Shown here: positions 7,001 to 13,110 of the stretch, in pieces
How the letters are laid out: every line of letters begins with the position of its first letter
How positions within the stretch are numbered: position 1 is the first letter of the stretch
DNA from: UMGS1613 sp963616135
GTDB taxonomy: Bacteria; Bacillota_I; Bacilli_A; RF39; UBA660
Assembly (NCBI GenBank): GCA_963616135.1
Contig: CAVEJT010000021.1
Location: 1 to 17,612 of the forward strand
DNA length: 17,612 bases
Direction of reading: 5' to 3'
Program-made: the position numbers and the translations under genes
Notes under the pieces: model-generated
The model's input: only the letters and a program-made list of their open reading frames with translations
What the model was told of the DNA's origin: nothing
The model's database searches: none

Positions 7001-8260
7001 ATGAAAAAAAAATTAATACCAATTATATTAATTATCTTTATTATATTTTCAATAGGTGTGCTTGTAATATATAATTATACTGAAGAAAAAAAAGAAAGAT
7101 TACAAAAAGAAAATATAAAGAATTTAGAAACATCTATAAAATCTCATTATAATACTTACGTTGTAACCATTTCAAAAACTAATTTGTACTCTAAAGAATG
7201 GGATAAATATGTTGTAGTTGGTGAAATAAGTAAGGATGTAAAACTTAAATTATCTGATATGAAAATTGATTCTAATACAAAATATTTTAAACTTGATTTT
7301 GATGATTTATATATAGAATATGACAAAGTAAAACCAACAGAAGAATTCATTGTAAGTAATAGATATAAAAATTATATTCCATTTAATATAAATATAAAAA
7401 CTCTTGATAAAACATCATTTTATAATGAGGATGATAATTTAATATATAGTTTAAATAAATCATTTGATTTTGTAGTTTTAATAAATGATGATGAGAGATA
7501 TGGTGTTGAATTTAATAATGAACTTATGTATATACATAAAAGTGATGTAGAAAAAACTTATGATAATATAAATACAGAATTAAAAAATAAAACAAAAATA
7601 AAAACATTAACTTATCACTTTATATATGATCCAAATACTACAGAGTGTAATGAAATTATATGTCAAACTTTTGATCAATTTGAATCTCATTTAAAATATT
7701 TTAAAGAAAATAATTATTTTACTTTAAAACTTAATGAATTAGAACTTTATTTAGATGGTAAACTTCAAATACCAGAAAATAGTGTTGTTATTACTATAGA
7801 TGATGGTACTATACTTGATTTAGGTGCTTTGGATTTGTTAGAAAAATATGAAGCAAATGCAACCCTTTTTGTAATAACTAATTGGGTAGATCCACATCAT
7901 TTTAAATCAGATAATTTAGATTTGGAATCTCATACCGATAATATGCATCTTCAATATCAATGTCCTGGATATGGAAGTCAAGGTGGAGGAATACTTTGTC
8001 TTCCTGAAGATGTAGTTTTAAAGGATTTAAAATTAAGTCAAGAGAAACTTGGCGGAAGTAAGTACTTTGCTTACCCTTTCTTTGATTTTAACGATAGGGC
8101 AATAGAACTTTTAAAGAAGGCTGGATTTCATTTAGCTTTTATAGGGCAATATGATACTGATGGTTACTCATATCCGCTTAAAACAGATAAATTTAAAGTT
8201 AGAAGAAAAACTATATTCTCAAATACTACAATGGATGAATTTATTTCAATTTTGAAATAG
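7001..8260 (+). CDS. Membrane-anchored polysaccharide deacetylase (NodB/CE4 family)
   Basis: 419 residues. An N-terminal signal anchor (about 5-25) is followed by a basic/acidic stretch and two beta-rich segments (about 49-115 and 120-190) that look like divergent SH3-type wall-binding modules. The catalytic NodB domain spans about 220-415. Its first motif is TIDDG with Asp267 (likely base) and Asp268 (metal). The second is SHTDNMH with His311 and His316 as the other metal ligands, a spacing I know from clostridial-type members. The third block, YPFFDFND, replaces the more usual YPxG form. It probably removes acetyl groups from peptidoglycan GlcNAc/MurNAc or another wall glycan outside the cell. 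It is a single-gene unit: its own promoter lies upstream and the terminator stem overlaps its last codons. AAAGG at 6986-6990 precedes the ATG by ten bases. The substrate is not determined. Confidence 0.86.
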   Translation: MKKKLIPIILIIFIIFSIGVLVIYNYTEEKKERLQKENIKNLETSIKSHYNTYVVTISKTNLYSKEWDKYVVVGEISKDVKLKLSDMKIDSNTKYFKLDFDDLYIEYDKVKPTEEFIVSNRYKNYIPFNINIKTLDKTSFYNEDDNLIYSLNKSFDFVVLINDDERYGVEFNNELMYIHKSDVEKTYDNINTELKNKTKIKTLTYHFIYDPNTTECNEIICQTFDQFESHLKYFKENNYFTLKLNELELYLDGKLQIPENSVVITIDDGTILDLGALDLLEKYEANATLFVITNWVDPHHFKSDNLDLESHTDNMHLQYQCPGYGSQGGGILCLPEDVVLKDLKLSQEKLGGSKYFAYPFFDFNDRAIELLKKAGFHLAFIGQYDTDGYSYPLKTDKFKVRRKTIFSNTTMDEFISILK

Positions 8261-8274
8261 TTCATCCTTTTATT
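8233..8274 (+). terminator. Intrinsic terminator overlapping the 3' end of the deacetylase gene
   Basis: The outer stem is seven perfect pairs, 8233-8239 with 8261-8267 (GGATGAA/TTCATCC). An inner stem is 8243-8248 with 8253-8258. The T-rich tail is 8268-8274. The stop codon (8258-8260) lies inside the hairpin, and the tail runs into the -35 of the next promoter. Confidence 0.75.
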
Positions 8275-8301
8275 GTATTAAATATAAAAATATGTTATAA
8301 T
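8273..8301 (+). promoter_or_regulatory. Promoter of the small membrane protein / CorB-like / prepilin unit
   Basis: TTGTAT at 8273-8278, a 17-nt spacer, and TATAAT at 8296-8301 with TG one base upstream (extended -10). The start would fall near 8308, at the beginning of the AGGTGA ribosome site, so the leader is only about 11 nt. Confidence 0.72.
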
Positions 8302-8318
8302 TCATAGTAGGTGATGAT

Positions 8319-8549
8319 ATGCAAGATGATATGTCTCTAGAATTTAAGGAAGAAAAAAAAGAAAATAAAAATAGGAGTTATGTAATAGTTGGAATATTGT
8401 ATATTGTTGTTATTATTTTATCAGTATTTTTGTACTTAGGTATAAAACAACAAAAACAAGTTGTAAAAAACAATTTAGATAAAACAAATGATAGTAAAAT
8501 AAAAAATACATATCCATTTGAAGAAAGTGGTTTAGATGCCTATGAGTAA
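8319..8549 (+). CDS. Small single-pass membrane protein of unknown function
   Basis: 76 residues that I do not recognise. A charged N-terminal segment (acidic, then lysine-rich, residues 1-24) precedes one hydrophobic helix (about 25-46). A polar tail of about 30 residues ends in Asp-Ala-Tyr-Glu. By the positive-inside rule the Lys/Arg-rich N-terminus is probably cytoplasmic, leaving the tail outside. AGGTGAT at 8309-8315 lies close upstream of the ATG. The gene overlaps the next by 14 bp, which supports real translation and coupling. It opens a three-gene unit with the CorB-like membrane protein and the prepilin, so an accessory role at the membrane is possible. This is inference only. Confidence 0.68.
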   Translation: MQDDMSLEFKEEKKENKNRSYVIVGILYIVVIILSVFLYLGIKQQKQVVKNNLDKTNDSKIKNTYPFEESGLDAYE

Positions 8550-9081
8550 AAGCAATAAAAAATCAACTAATTATAGTTGGATAATAAAAATAATTATTAT
8601 TGCATTTGTAATTTCATTTGTGTTTACCTTTGTATCTGAAACATCAATACCAAAAGTAAATATTTTTCTTGGAGTTATACTTACATTTTTGTTTATAGTA
8701 ATAGGTGTTTTATTTGATATGATAGGTGTTGCTGTAGCGACCGCTAATGAAGATGTTTTTCATTCTATGGCTGCTAAAAGAGTAAAAGGTGCTCGTATGG
8801 CTGTGAGGCTTAAAAAAAATGCTGATAAAGTTTCAAGTTTTTGTAATGATGTTATTGGAGATATATGTGGTATTATTTCTGGCTCTACAGGTGCCGTTAT
8901 ATCTTTAAAGATATCAAGTACTTTTAATTTAAATCAATTAATTGTAACACTTATAATTATGGGAATTATCTCATCAATGACAATAGGTGGCAAAGCTATG
9001 GAAAAGGGGATTGCTATGAATAAAAGCAATAAAATTGTTATGAGTTTTGCTAAAGTTTTAAGTATATTTAGTAAGAATTGA
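8536..9081 (+). CDS. CorB/DUF21-like integral membrane protein
   Basis: 181 residues with about four hydrophobic segments (roughly 15-33, 40-65, 105-125, 133-155). The block IGVLFDMIGVAVATANEDVFHSMAA, followed by KRVKGA and FCNDVIGDICGIISGSTGA, is conserved in a clostridial/bacilli family commonly labelled 'Mg2+ and Co2+ transporter CorB', related to the DUF21 (CNNM) transmembrane domain. It lacks the CBS and CorC-type cytoplasmic domains of full CorB/CNNM proteins, so a transport role is unproven. The start at 8536 has AAAGTGG at 8525-8531 just upstream. A second ATG at 8542 is also possible. The TGA stop at 9079-9081 lies inside the ribosome site region of the prepilin gene. The family name is by memory of the motif block. 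Confidence 0.7.
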   Translation: MPMSKSNKKSTNYSWIIKIIIIAFVISFVFTFVSETSIPKVNIFLGVILTFLFIVIGVLFDMIGVAVATANEDVFHSMAAKRVKGARMAVRLKKNADKVSSFCNDVIGDICGIISGSTGAVISLKISSTFNLNQLIVTLIIMGIISSMTIGGKAMEKGIAMNKSNKIVMSFAKVLSIFSKN

Positions 9082-9089
9082 GGTTATAT

Positions 9090-10007
9090 ATGAGGAGAAA
9101 AGGTTTTACTTTAGTTGAAGTTTTAGGTGTACTAGTTTTGCTTGCAATTATTTTTACTATAACTACGGTTGCGGTAACTAAAACAATAAAAGATAGTAAA
9201 AATACAACTTACCAAAAACAAATAAATGATATTTTAAATGCAACGTATGATTGGTCATTACTACATGTAAATAAATTACCAAAAGAAAATAAAAAGATTT
9301 ATATAACTCTTAATGAATTAAAAAAAGAAGGTTTAATAGCTGCCGATTTAATAAATCCAAAAACAAAGGAGAAATTTTCAGATGATCTTGTCATTAGTAT
9401 AAATAATGTAGGAGGTAACTATAAATATAGTGATTCTAATTCAAAACAGGGTGGCGACTATTTATATAGAGTTGAATTTGATTTTATGAATTCTAAAGAT
9501 TATGACTATTTTAGACCAAAAATATTATTAGAGGGAACTGATAGTGAAACATATACATCAAAGTATAATTTAGGGAGCGAATATACATATCCATCTTATA
9601 GTGCAACAGATTCGGATGGACGTGATATTACTGATAATATTATTATAACAATAGTTTTAAATAATACTATCGTAGATAGTGTCGACACTTCTAAAATAGG
9701 AATTTATTATGTAATTTATACAGTTGTAGACAGTAAAGGATATTCTGCATCTGTTACTAGAAATATTATAGTGGTAGATGAAGATGCACCAACACTTACA
9801 CTACCAGATAACGAAACTATTTCAACATCTGTCACAAGTTATGATTTAATGAAAGGGGTAATTTGTATAGATAATAGTAATACTTGTAAAGTTACTACAA
9901 GTGGTACTATAAAGTTTGGAACAGCTGGAAAATATGTAATAGTGTATACAGCAAAAGATGAATCAGGTAATACTACCACTAAAAAAAGAATTATTACAGT
10001 AGAATAG
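9090..10007 (+). CDS. Prepilin-like protein with N-terminal methylation motif and Ig-like C-terminal domains
   Basis: 305 residues. The N-terminus MRRKGFTLVEVLGVLVLLAI is a textbook class-III-type prepilin leader: short basic leader, Gly5 before the prepilin-peptidase site, Phe6 as mature residue 1, Glu at mature position 5, then a hydrophobic helix to about residue 27. A helical linker is followed by the pseudopilin-like TLNELKKEGLIAADLINPKT. The C-terminal half holds two beta-rich repeats (about 147-230 and 232-305) with DxDG/GxYxVxYTVxDxxG and DExAPTLTLP patterns, like DUF5011/HYR Ig-like surface domains. Cys residues at about 258 and 265 could form a disulfide. GAGG at 9080-9083 is six bases before ATG 9090; an in-frame TTG at 9078 would add four residues and spoil the leader. 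No pilus ATPase, peptidase or other pilin is in view. The terminator overlaps the stop. Confidence 0.86.
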   Translation: MRRKGFTLVEVLGVLVLLAIIFTITTVAVTKTIKDSKNTTYQKQINDILNATYDWSLLHVNKLPKENKKIYITLNELKKEGLIAADLINPKTKEKFSDDLVISINNVGGNYKYSDSNSKQGGDYLYRVEFDFMNSKDYDYFRPKILLEGTDSETYTSKYNLGSEYTYPSYSATDSDGRDITDNIIITIVLNNTIVDSVDTSKIGIYYVIYTVVDSKGYSASVTRNIIVVDEDAPTLTLPDNETISTSVTSYDLMKGVICIDNSNTCKVTTSGTIKFGTAGKYVIVYTAKDESGNTTTKKRIITVE

Positions 10008-10026
10008 TGAAAACTATTCTTTTTTT
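10001..10026 (+). terminator. Intrinsic terminator after the prepilin gene
   Basis: Eight perfect pairs, 10001-10008 with 10013-10020, under a GAAA tetraloop, then a seven-T run to 10026. The stop codon of the prepilin gene (10005-10007) is inside the stem. Confidence 0.9.
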
Positions 10027-10054
10027 AACAAAAGTAAAAAATTTATGTTATAAT
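10025..10054 (+). promoter_or_regulatory. Promoter of the cotH-VTC-DUF4956 operon
   Basis: TTAACA at 10025-10030, an 18-nt spacer, and TATAAT at 10049-10054 preceded by TG (extended -10). The start near 10061 would leave a leader of about 23 nt carrying AGGAG at 10071-10075. The -35 overlaps the T-run of the preceding terminator. Confidence 0.7.
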
Positions 10055-10083
10055 ATATAACACATCAATTAGGAGTTGTTTTT

Positions 10084-11661
10084 ATGGAAAGATTTAAAAC
10101 TAAGCTAGTCTTATTAGTATTACTTATCATTTGTTTAGGAATTGTAACATTTTATGGTGTATTTGGATTATCTGTATCTCCAGTCAGTACAAATAAAATA
10201 AAATCAACTAGAAAAAAACAAGATAACTTAACAACTATTACTGCAATAAATGAAACTAATGTTGCCTATGATAAAAATACTAATACATATTTTTACAATA
10301 TATCAAAAAAAAATTTAGGAAGTACTGTCGCACTTAAATTAGAATTTGATGGCAATTATAAATATAAGTTTAAAGGTCATGCTATAAATTTAATAAAAGT
10401 GGATTTTAATAGAACATACAAAGTTATTATTTATAATAAAAATAAATATTATGAAACTAAAATTAGATTTACAAATTTACCAATAGTAAACATTGGTGTT
10501 AATAGTGATATTACTAGAGATGAAATTAACTCTGATTTCACATATATAAATTCAACGTTATTAAATAAGGTAGTAAATAACAATAGTACTATTAAAATAA
10601 GAGGACAAAGTTCAACTGTTTTTCCTAAAAAGTCATATAAAATAAAAATGTATAATAAATCATATTCTAAAGATAAAGATATAATTATGTCTAAATTTTA
10701 TTATGGATCATCTTTTATATTAGATGCATTATATAGAGATTCATCAAAGGTTAGAAATTTACTTGCTACTGAACTTTGGAATGTAGTTTCAAATGATTTT
10801 ACAAATGTTAATATATATAGTGAATTTGTTGAAGTATTTATAAATAATGAATATAAAGGATTATATCTACTTACTGAACCAATTAATAGGACAAAATTAG
10901 GCTTGGCTAAGAGCAAGGGTAATGATACTAGTGTTCTAATTAAATCAAGTGGATGGCAAACTTATTATTCCAAGGATTTAAACGATTTAAATTTAAATAG
11001 CGAAACAATTTTAGATTATGAATTAAAATATCCTAAGGATGAAGAACTGTACTATGAATCATGGAAAACATTTTTAGATATTACAAAAGATTATTATGAT
11101 GTAGAAAAAGAAAATTCATATGAAATAATTTCAAATACTTGGAATATAAAAAATTATATTGATATGGTTATTTTTAATGCTTTTATAAATAATGTTGATA
11201 ATGGATTATTAAAAAATAATTATTTCTATATGAAAGATATAAATTCTCATCAATTATATATTCAACCTTGGGATATGGAATATAGTTTTGGACTTTCATA
11301 TTATTCAGGCAATACTCAAACAAATTCCACTTTAAATTATAATTACAATAATCAGGTAAAAACTAACCGTAAAAATGATTATAAATCTACAATATTATTA
11401 AATTTAGATTCGTATCCAAATAGGATGAAGAAACTTATTGTAAAAAGGTATTTTGAATTAAGAAAAAATGGATTGAATTCTGAATATTTGAATAAATTAT
11501 TAGATAAATATTATGACGAATTAAATATGGGAGCAGCTCTTAGAGATAGTGAGATTTGGTTAGAATATGATATAAATGATGAATTTAAGTTTATAAAAAA
11601 TTGGATAAAAAATAGATTAAAATTTATGGATGAATATATGAAAGGTATAAAATATGAATAA
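10084..11661 (+). CDS. CotH-kinase family protein, membrane-anchored
   Basis: 525 residues with an N-terminal signal anchor (about 7-29), so probably outside the membrane. CotH-family (PF08757) marks, in order: IKIRGQSSTVFPKKSYKIKM with Arg173-Gly174 and the two Lys, the phosphate-binding R-G-x-S/T...K-K-x-[YF] block; the DSSKVRNLLATELW segment; EVFINNEYKGLYLLTEPI; YIDMVIFNAFINNVDNGLLKNNYFY; and the metal-site block QPWDMEYSFG at 394-403, with Asp397. The residue two after this Asp is Glu399, where W-D-x-D is more usual. CotH proteins are atypical kinases; the Bacillus spore-coat member phosphorylates coat proteins, but many homologues lie in non-spore contexts. Here it heads an operon with VTC and DUF4956 genes, a recurrent bacterial grouping, and overlaps the VTC gene by 8 bp. 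AGGAG at 10071-10075 supports the start. The substrate is unknown. Confidence 0.88.
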   Translation: MERFKTKLVLLVLLIICLGIVTFYGVFGLSVSPVSTNKIKSTRKKQDNLTTITAINETNVAYDKNTNTYFYNISKKNLGSTVALKLEFDGNYKYKFKGHAINLIKVDFNRTYKVIIYNKNKYYETKIRFTNLPIVNIGVNSDITRDEINSDFTYINSTLLNKVVNNNSTIKIRGQSSTVFPKKSYKIKMYNKSYSKDKDIIMSKFYYGSSFILDALYRDSSKVRNLLATELWNVVSNDFTNVNIYSEFVEVFINNEYKGLYLLTEPINRTKLGLAKSKGNDTSVLIKSSGWQTYYSKDLNDLNLNSETILDYELKYPKDEELYYESWKTFLDITKDYYDVEKENSYEIISNTWNIKNYIDMVIFNAFINNVDNGLLKNNYFYMKDINSHQLYIQPWDMEYSFGLSYYSGNTQTNSTLNYNYNNQVKTNRKNDYKSTILLNLDSYPNRMKKLIVKRYFELRKNGLNSEYLNKLLDKYYDELNMGAALRDSEIWLEYDINDEFKFIKNWIKNRLKFMDEYMKGIKYE

Positions 11662-12334
11662 CGATTATAGAAAAGAATTAAAATATTTTATAACAGATAA
11701 TGATTTTAATCTTTTAAATATCAATTTAAATTCTATATTGAAAAAAGATTATAATTGTATAAATGATTTTTATACAATATCAAGTATTTATTTTGATACG
11801 TATAATAAGACATCATATAATCAAGTAAAAAATGGATTAAGTGAGAGATGGAAATATAGAATAAGATTTTATAATTATGATGATTCTTATATAAAGTTAG
11901 AAAAAAAATATAAAATAAATGGTTTAACTAATAAAAAAAGTATAAGAATAACAAGAGATATTTTAAATCAAATTTTAAGTAATAAAATAAAAATAAATAA
12001 ATTAAATGATCCATTATTAAATGAATTTATAATAAAGATGAATACTGAGTTTTTAAGGCCAATAATTTGTATAGAATATGATAGAGTTCCTTTTGTATAT
12101 AAAATAGGAACAGTAAGAATAACACTAGATTATAATATTAGATATACAAATAAGTGTCATGATGTTTTTAATAGTAATAAGAAAGTAAATTATTTACAAA
12201 ATAAAGTTTTAGAGGTAAAATACAATGAATTAATACCAGGATTTATTAGAGCAAAATTAGGTTTAAATCACTTAGAACAAACTTCGTTTTCTAAGTTTAA
12301 TAATTGTATAGATGATTTAAGTAGGAGGTTTTAA
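11654..12334 (+). CDS. VTC-domain protein (polyphosphate polymerase-like)
   Basis: 226 residues, about the size of a lone VTC domain (PF09359), with no SPX domain and no membrane segment. Tunnel-wall motifs in order: YRKELKYFI at the N-terminus; SSIYFDT at about 45; ERWKYRIRFYN, the K-x-R-x-R-x-Y strand; IKLEKKYK; ICIEYDRVPF; VRITLDYNIRY; and VLEVKYNEL near the end. These basic and acidic residues line the triphosphate tunnel in VTC4, the yeast enzyme that makes polyphosphate from ATP. The bacterial protein is expected in the cytoplasm, probably working with the membrane protein encoded one base downstream. Whether it makes polyphosphate is inferred from the fold. AAAGG at 11641-11645, inside the cotH 3' end, and the 8-bp overlap point to coupled translation. 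Confidence 0.9.
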   Translation: MNNDYRKELKYFITDNDFNLLNINLNSILKKDYNCINDFYTISSIYFDTYNKTSYNQVKNGLSERWKYRIRFYNYDDSYIKLEKKYKINGLTNKKSIRITRDILNQILSNKIKINKLNDPLLNEFIIKMNTEFLRPIICIEYDRVPFVYKIGTVRITLDYNIRYTNKCHDVFNSNKKVNYLQNKVLEVKYNELIPGFIRAKLGLNHLEQTSFSKFNNCIDDLSRRF

Positions 12335-12335
12335 T

Positions 12336-13016
12336 ATGATATTAACAACTAATTTCAATGATATATTTAAAAGTAGTTTTTTATCAAATTTTTCTAGTAA
12401 TATATCAATTGCTACAATAGTAGCAACCCTAGTATATACACTTTTAATTTCAATATTTGTATTTTTTATATATAAATTAACGACTAAGAGTGTTATATAT
12501 TCAAAAAAATTTAATGTGTCTATGGCTTTAATGTCTATAGTAACATCTGCAGTAGTATTATCTATGCAAGCAAATATTACAGTTTCACTTGGTATGGTTG
12601 GAGCACTCTCTATTGTAAGATTTAGAACAGCTATAAAAGAACCTAGAGATTTATTGTTTCTATTTTGGAGTATTTCAAATGGAATTATAATAGGTGCTGG
12701 AATATATTCGATAGCTATTATACTTGCTATAGTACTTGGAATATCTATGTTACTTTTTGATATGTTTCCAGATAAAAGAAATTCATACTTATTAATTATA
12801 TATTTTAAGAACATAGATTTAAGCAAGATAGAAAATATTTTAAATGAACAAAAAATTAAATATAATTTTAAATCAGAAAGTTTATCAAATAAAGAAAGTT
12901 ATTACATATATGAAGTAGTGCTTGGTAAGAATAAAGATTTTGTAGGAGAGATATCTAAAATAAAGGGTGTTACTGATGTTAATTTAATGTCACAAGAAGG
13001 TGAAGCAGGTTATTAA
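12336..13016 (+). CDS. DUF4956 family membrane protein
   Basis: 226 residues. Three to four N-terminal helices (about 24-46, 60-82, 105-145) precede a cytoplasmic alpha/beta C-terminal domain of about 75 residues. The conserved block SLGMVGALSIVRFRTAIKEP followed by RDLLFLFW identifies the DUF4956 family. DUF4956 genes are repeatedly found beside VTC-domain and CotH genes, as here, so the three likely form one functional unit. The membrane partner could export, anchor or sense the VTC product. That is inference, as the family has no assigned biochemistry that I know. AGGAGG at 12323-12328 is seven bases before the ATG and overlaps the end of the VTC gene, whose stop is one base upstream. A terminator follows. 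Confidence 0.9.
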   Translation: MILTTNFNDIFKSSFLSNFSSNISIATIVATLVYTLLISIFVFFIYKLTTKSVIYSKKFNVSMALMSIVTSAVVLSMQANITVSLGMVGALSIVRFRTAIKEPRDLLFLFWSISNGIIIGAGIYSIAIILAIVLGISMLLFDMFPDKRNSYLLIIYFKNIDLSKIENILNEQKIKYNFKSESLSNKESYYIYEVVLGKNKDFVGEISKIKGVTDVNLMSQEGEAGY

Positions 13017-13023
13017 AATATAT

Positions 13024-13064
13024 AAATAAACCTTTAAATATAAGAAAAAAGGTTTATTTTTTTT
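13024..13064 (+). terminator. Intrinsic terminator of the cotH-VTC-DUF4956 operon
   Basis: An 11- to 12-pair stem, 13024-13035 with 13048-13059, a 12-nt A-rich loop, and a T-run to 13064. The T-run adjoins the -35 of the parE promoter. Confidence 0.88.
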
Positions 13065-13092
13065 GACTTTGATTTTCTTTTTATGTTATAAT
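13063..13092 (+). promoter_or_regulatory. parE: Promoter of parE-parC
   Basis: TTGACT at 13063-13068, an 18-nt spacer and TATAAT at 13087-13092, with TG one base upstream of the -10. The start near 13098 coincides with the AAGGTGA ribosome site (13097-13103), giving a leader of about 12 nt. Confidence 0.75.
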
Positions 13093-13110
13093 GATTAAGG
13101 TGAAGTAAAA

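Noticed and set aside
9078..10007. TTG start at 9078 for the prepilin
   Set aside because: ATG 9090 has a well-placed GAGG and gives a canonical short prepilin leader; the longer form does not.
12317..12826. 169-codon reverse-strand open frame opposite the DUF4956 gene
   Set aside because: It lies opposite a clearly conserved membrane protein gene and has no ribosome site or recognisable product; AT-rich shadow.
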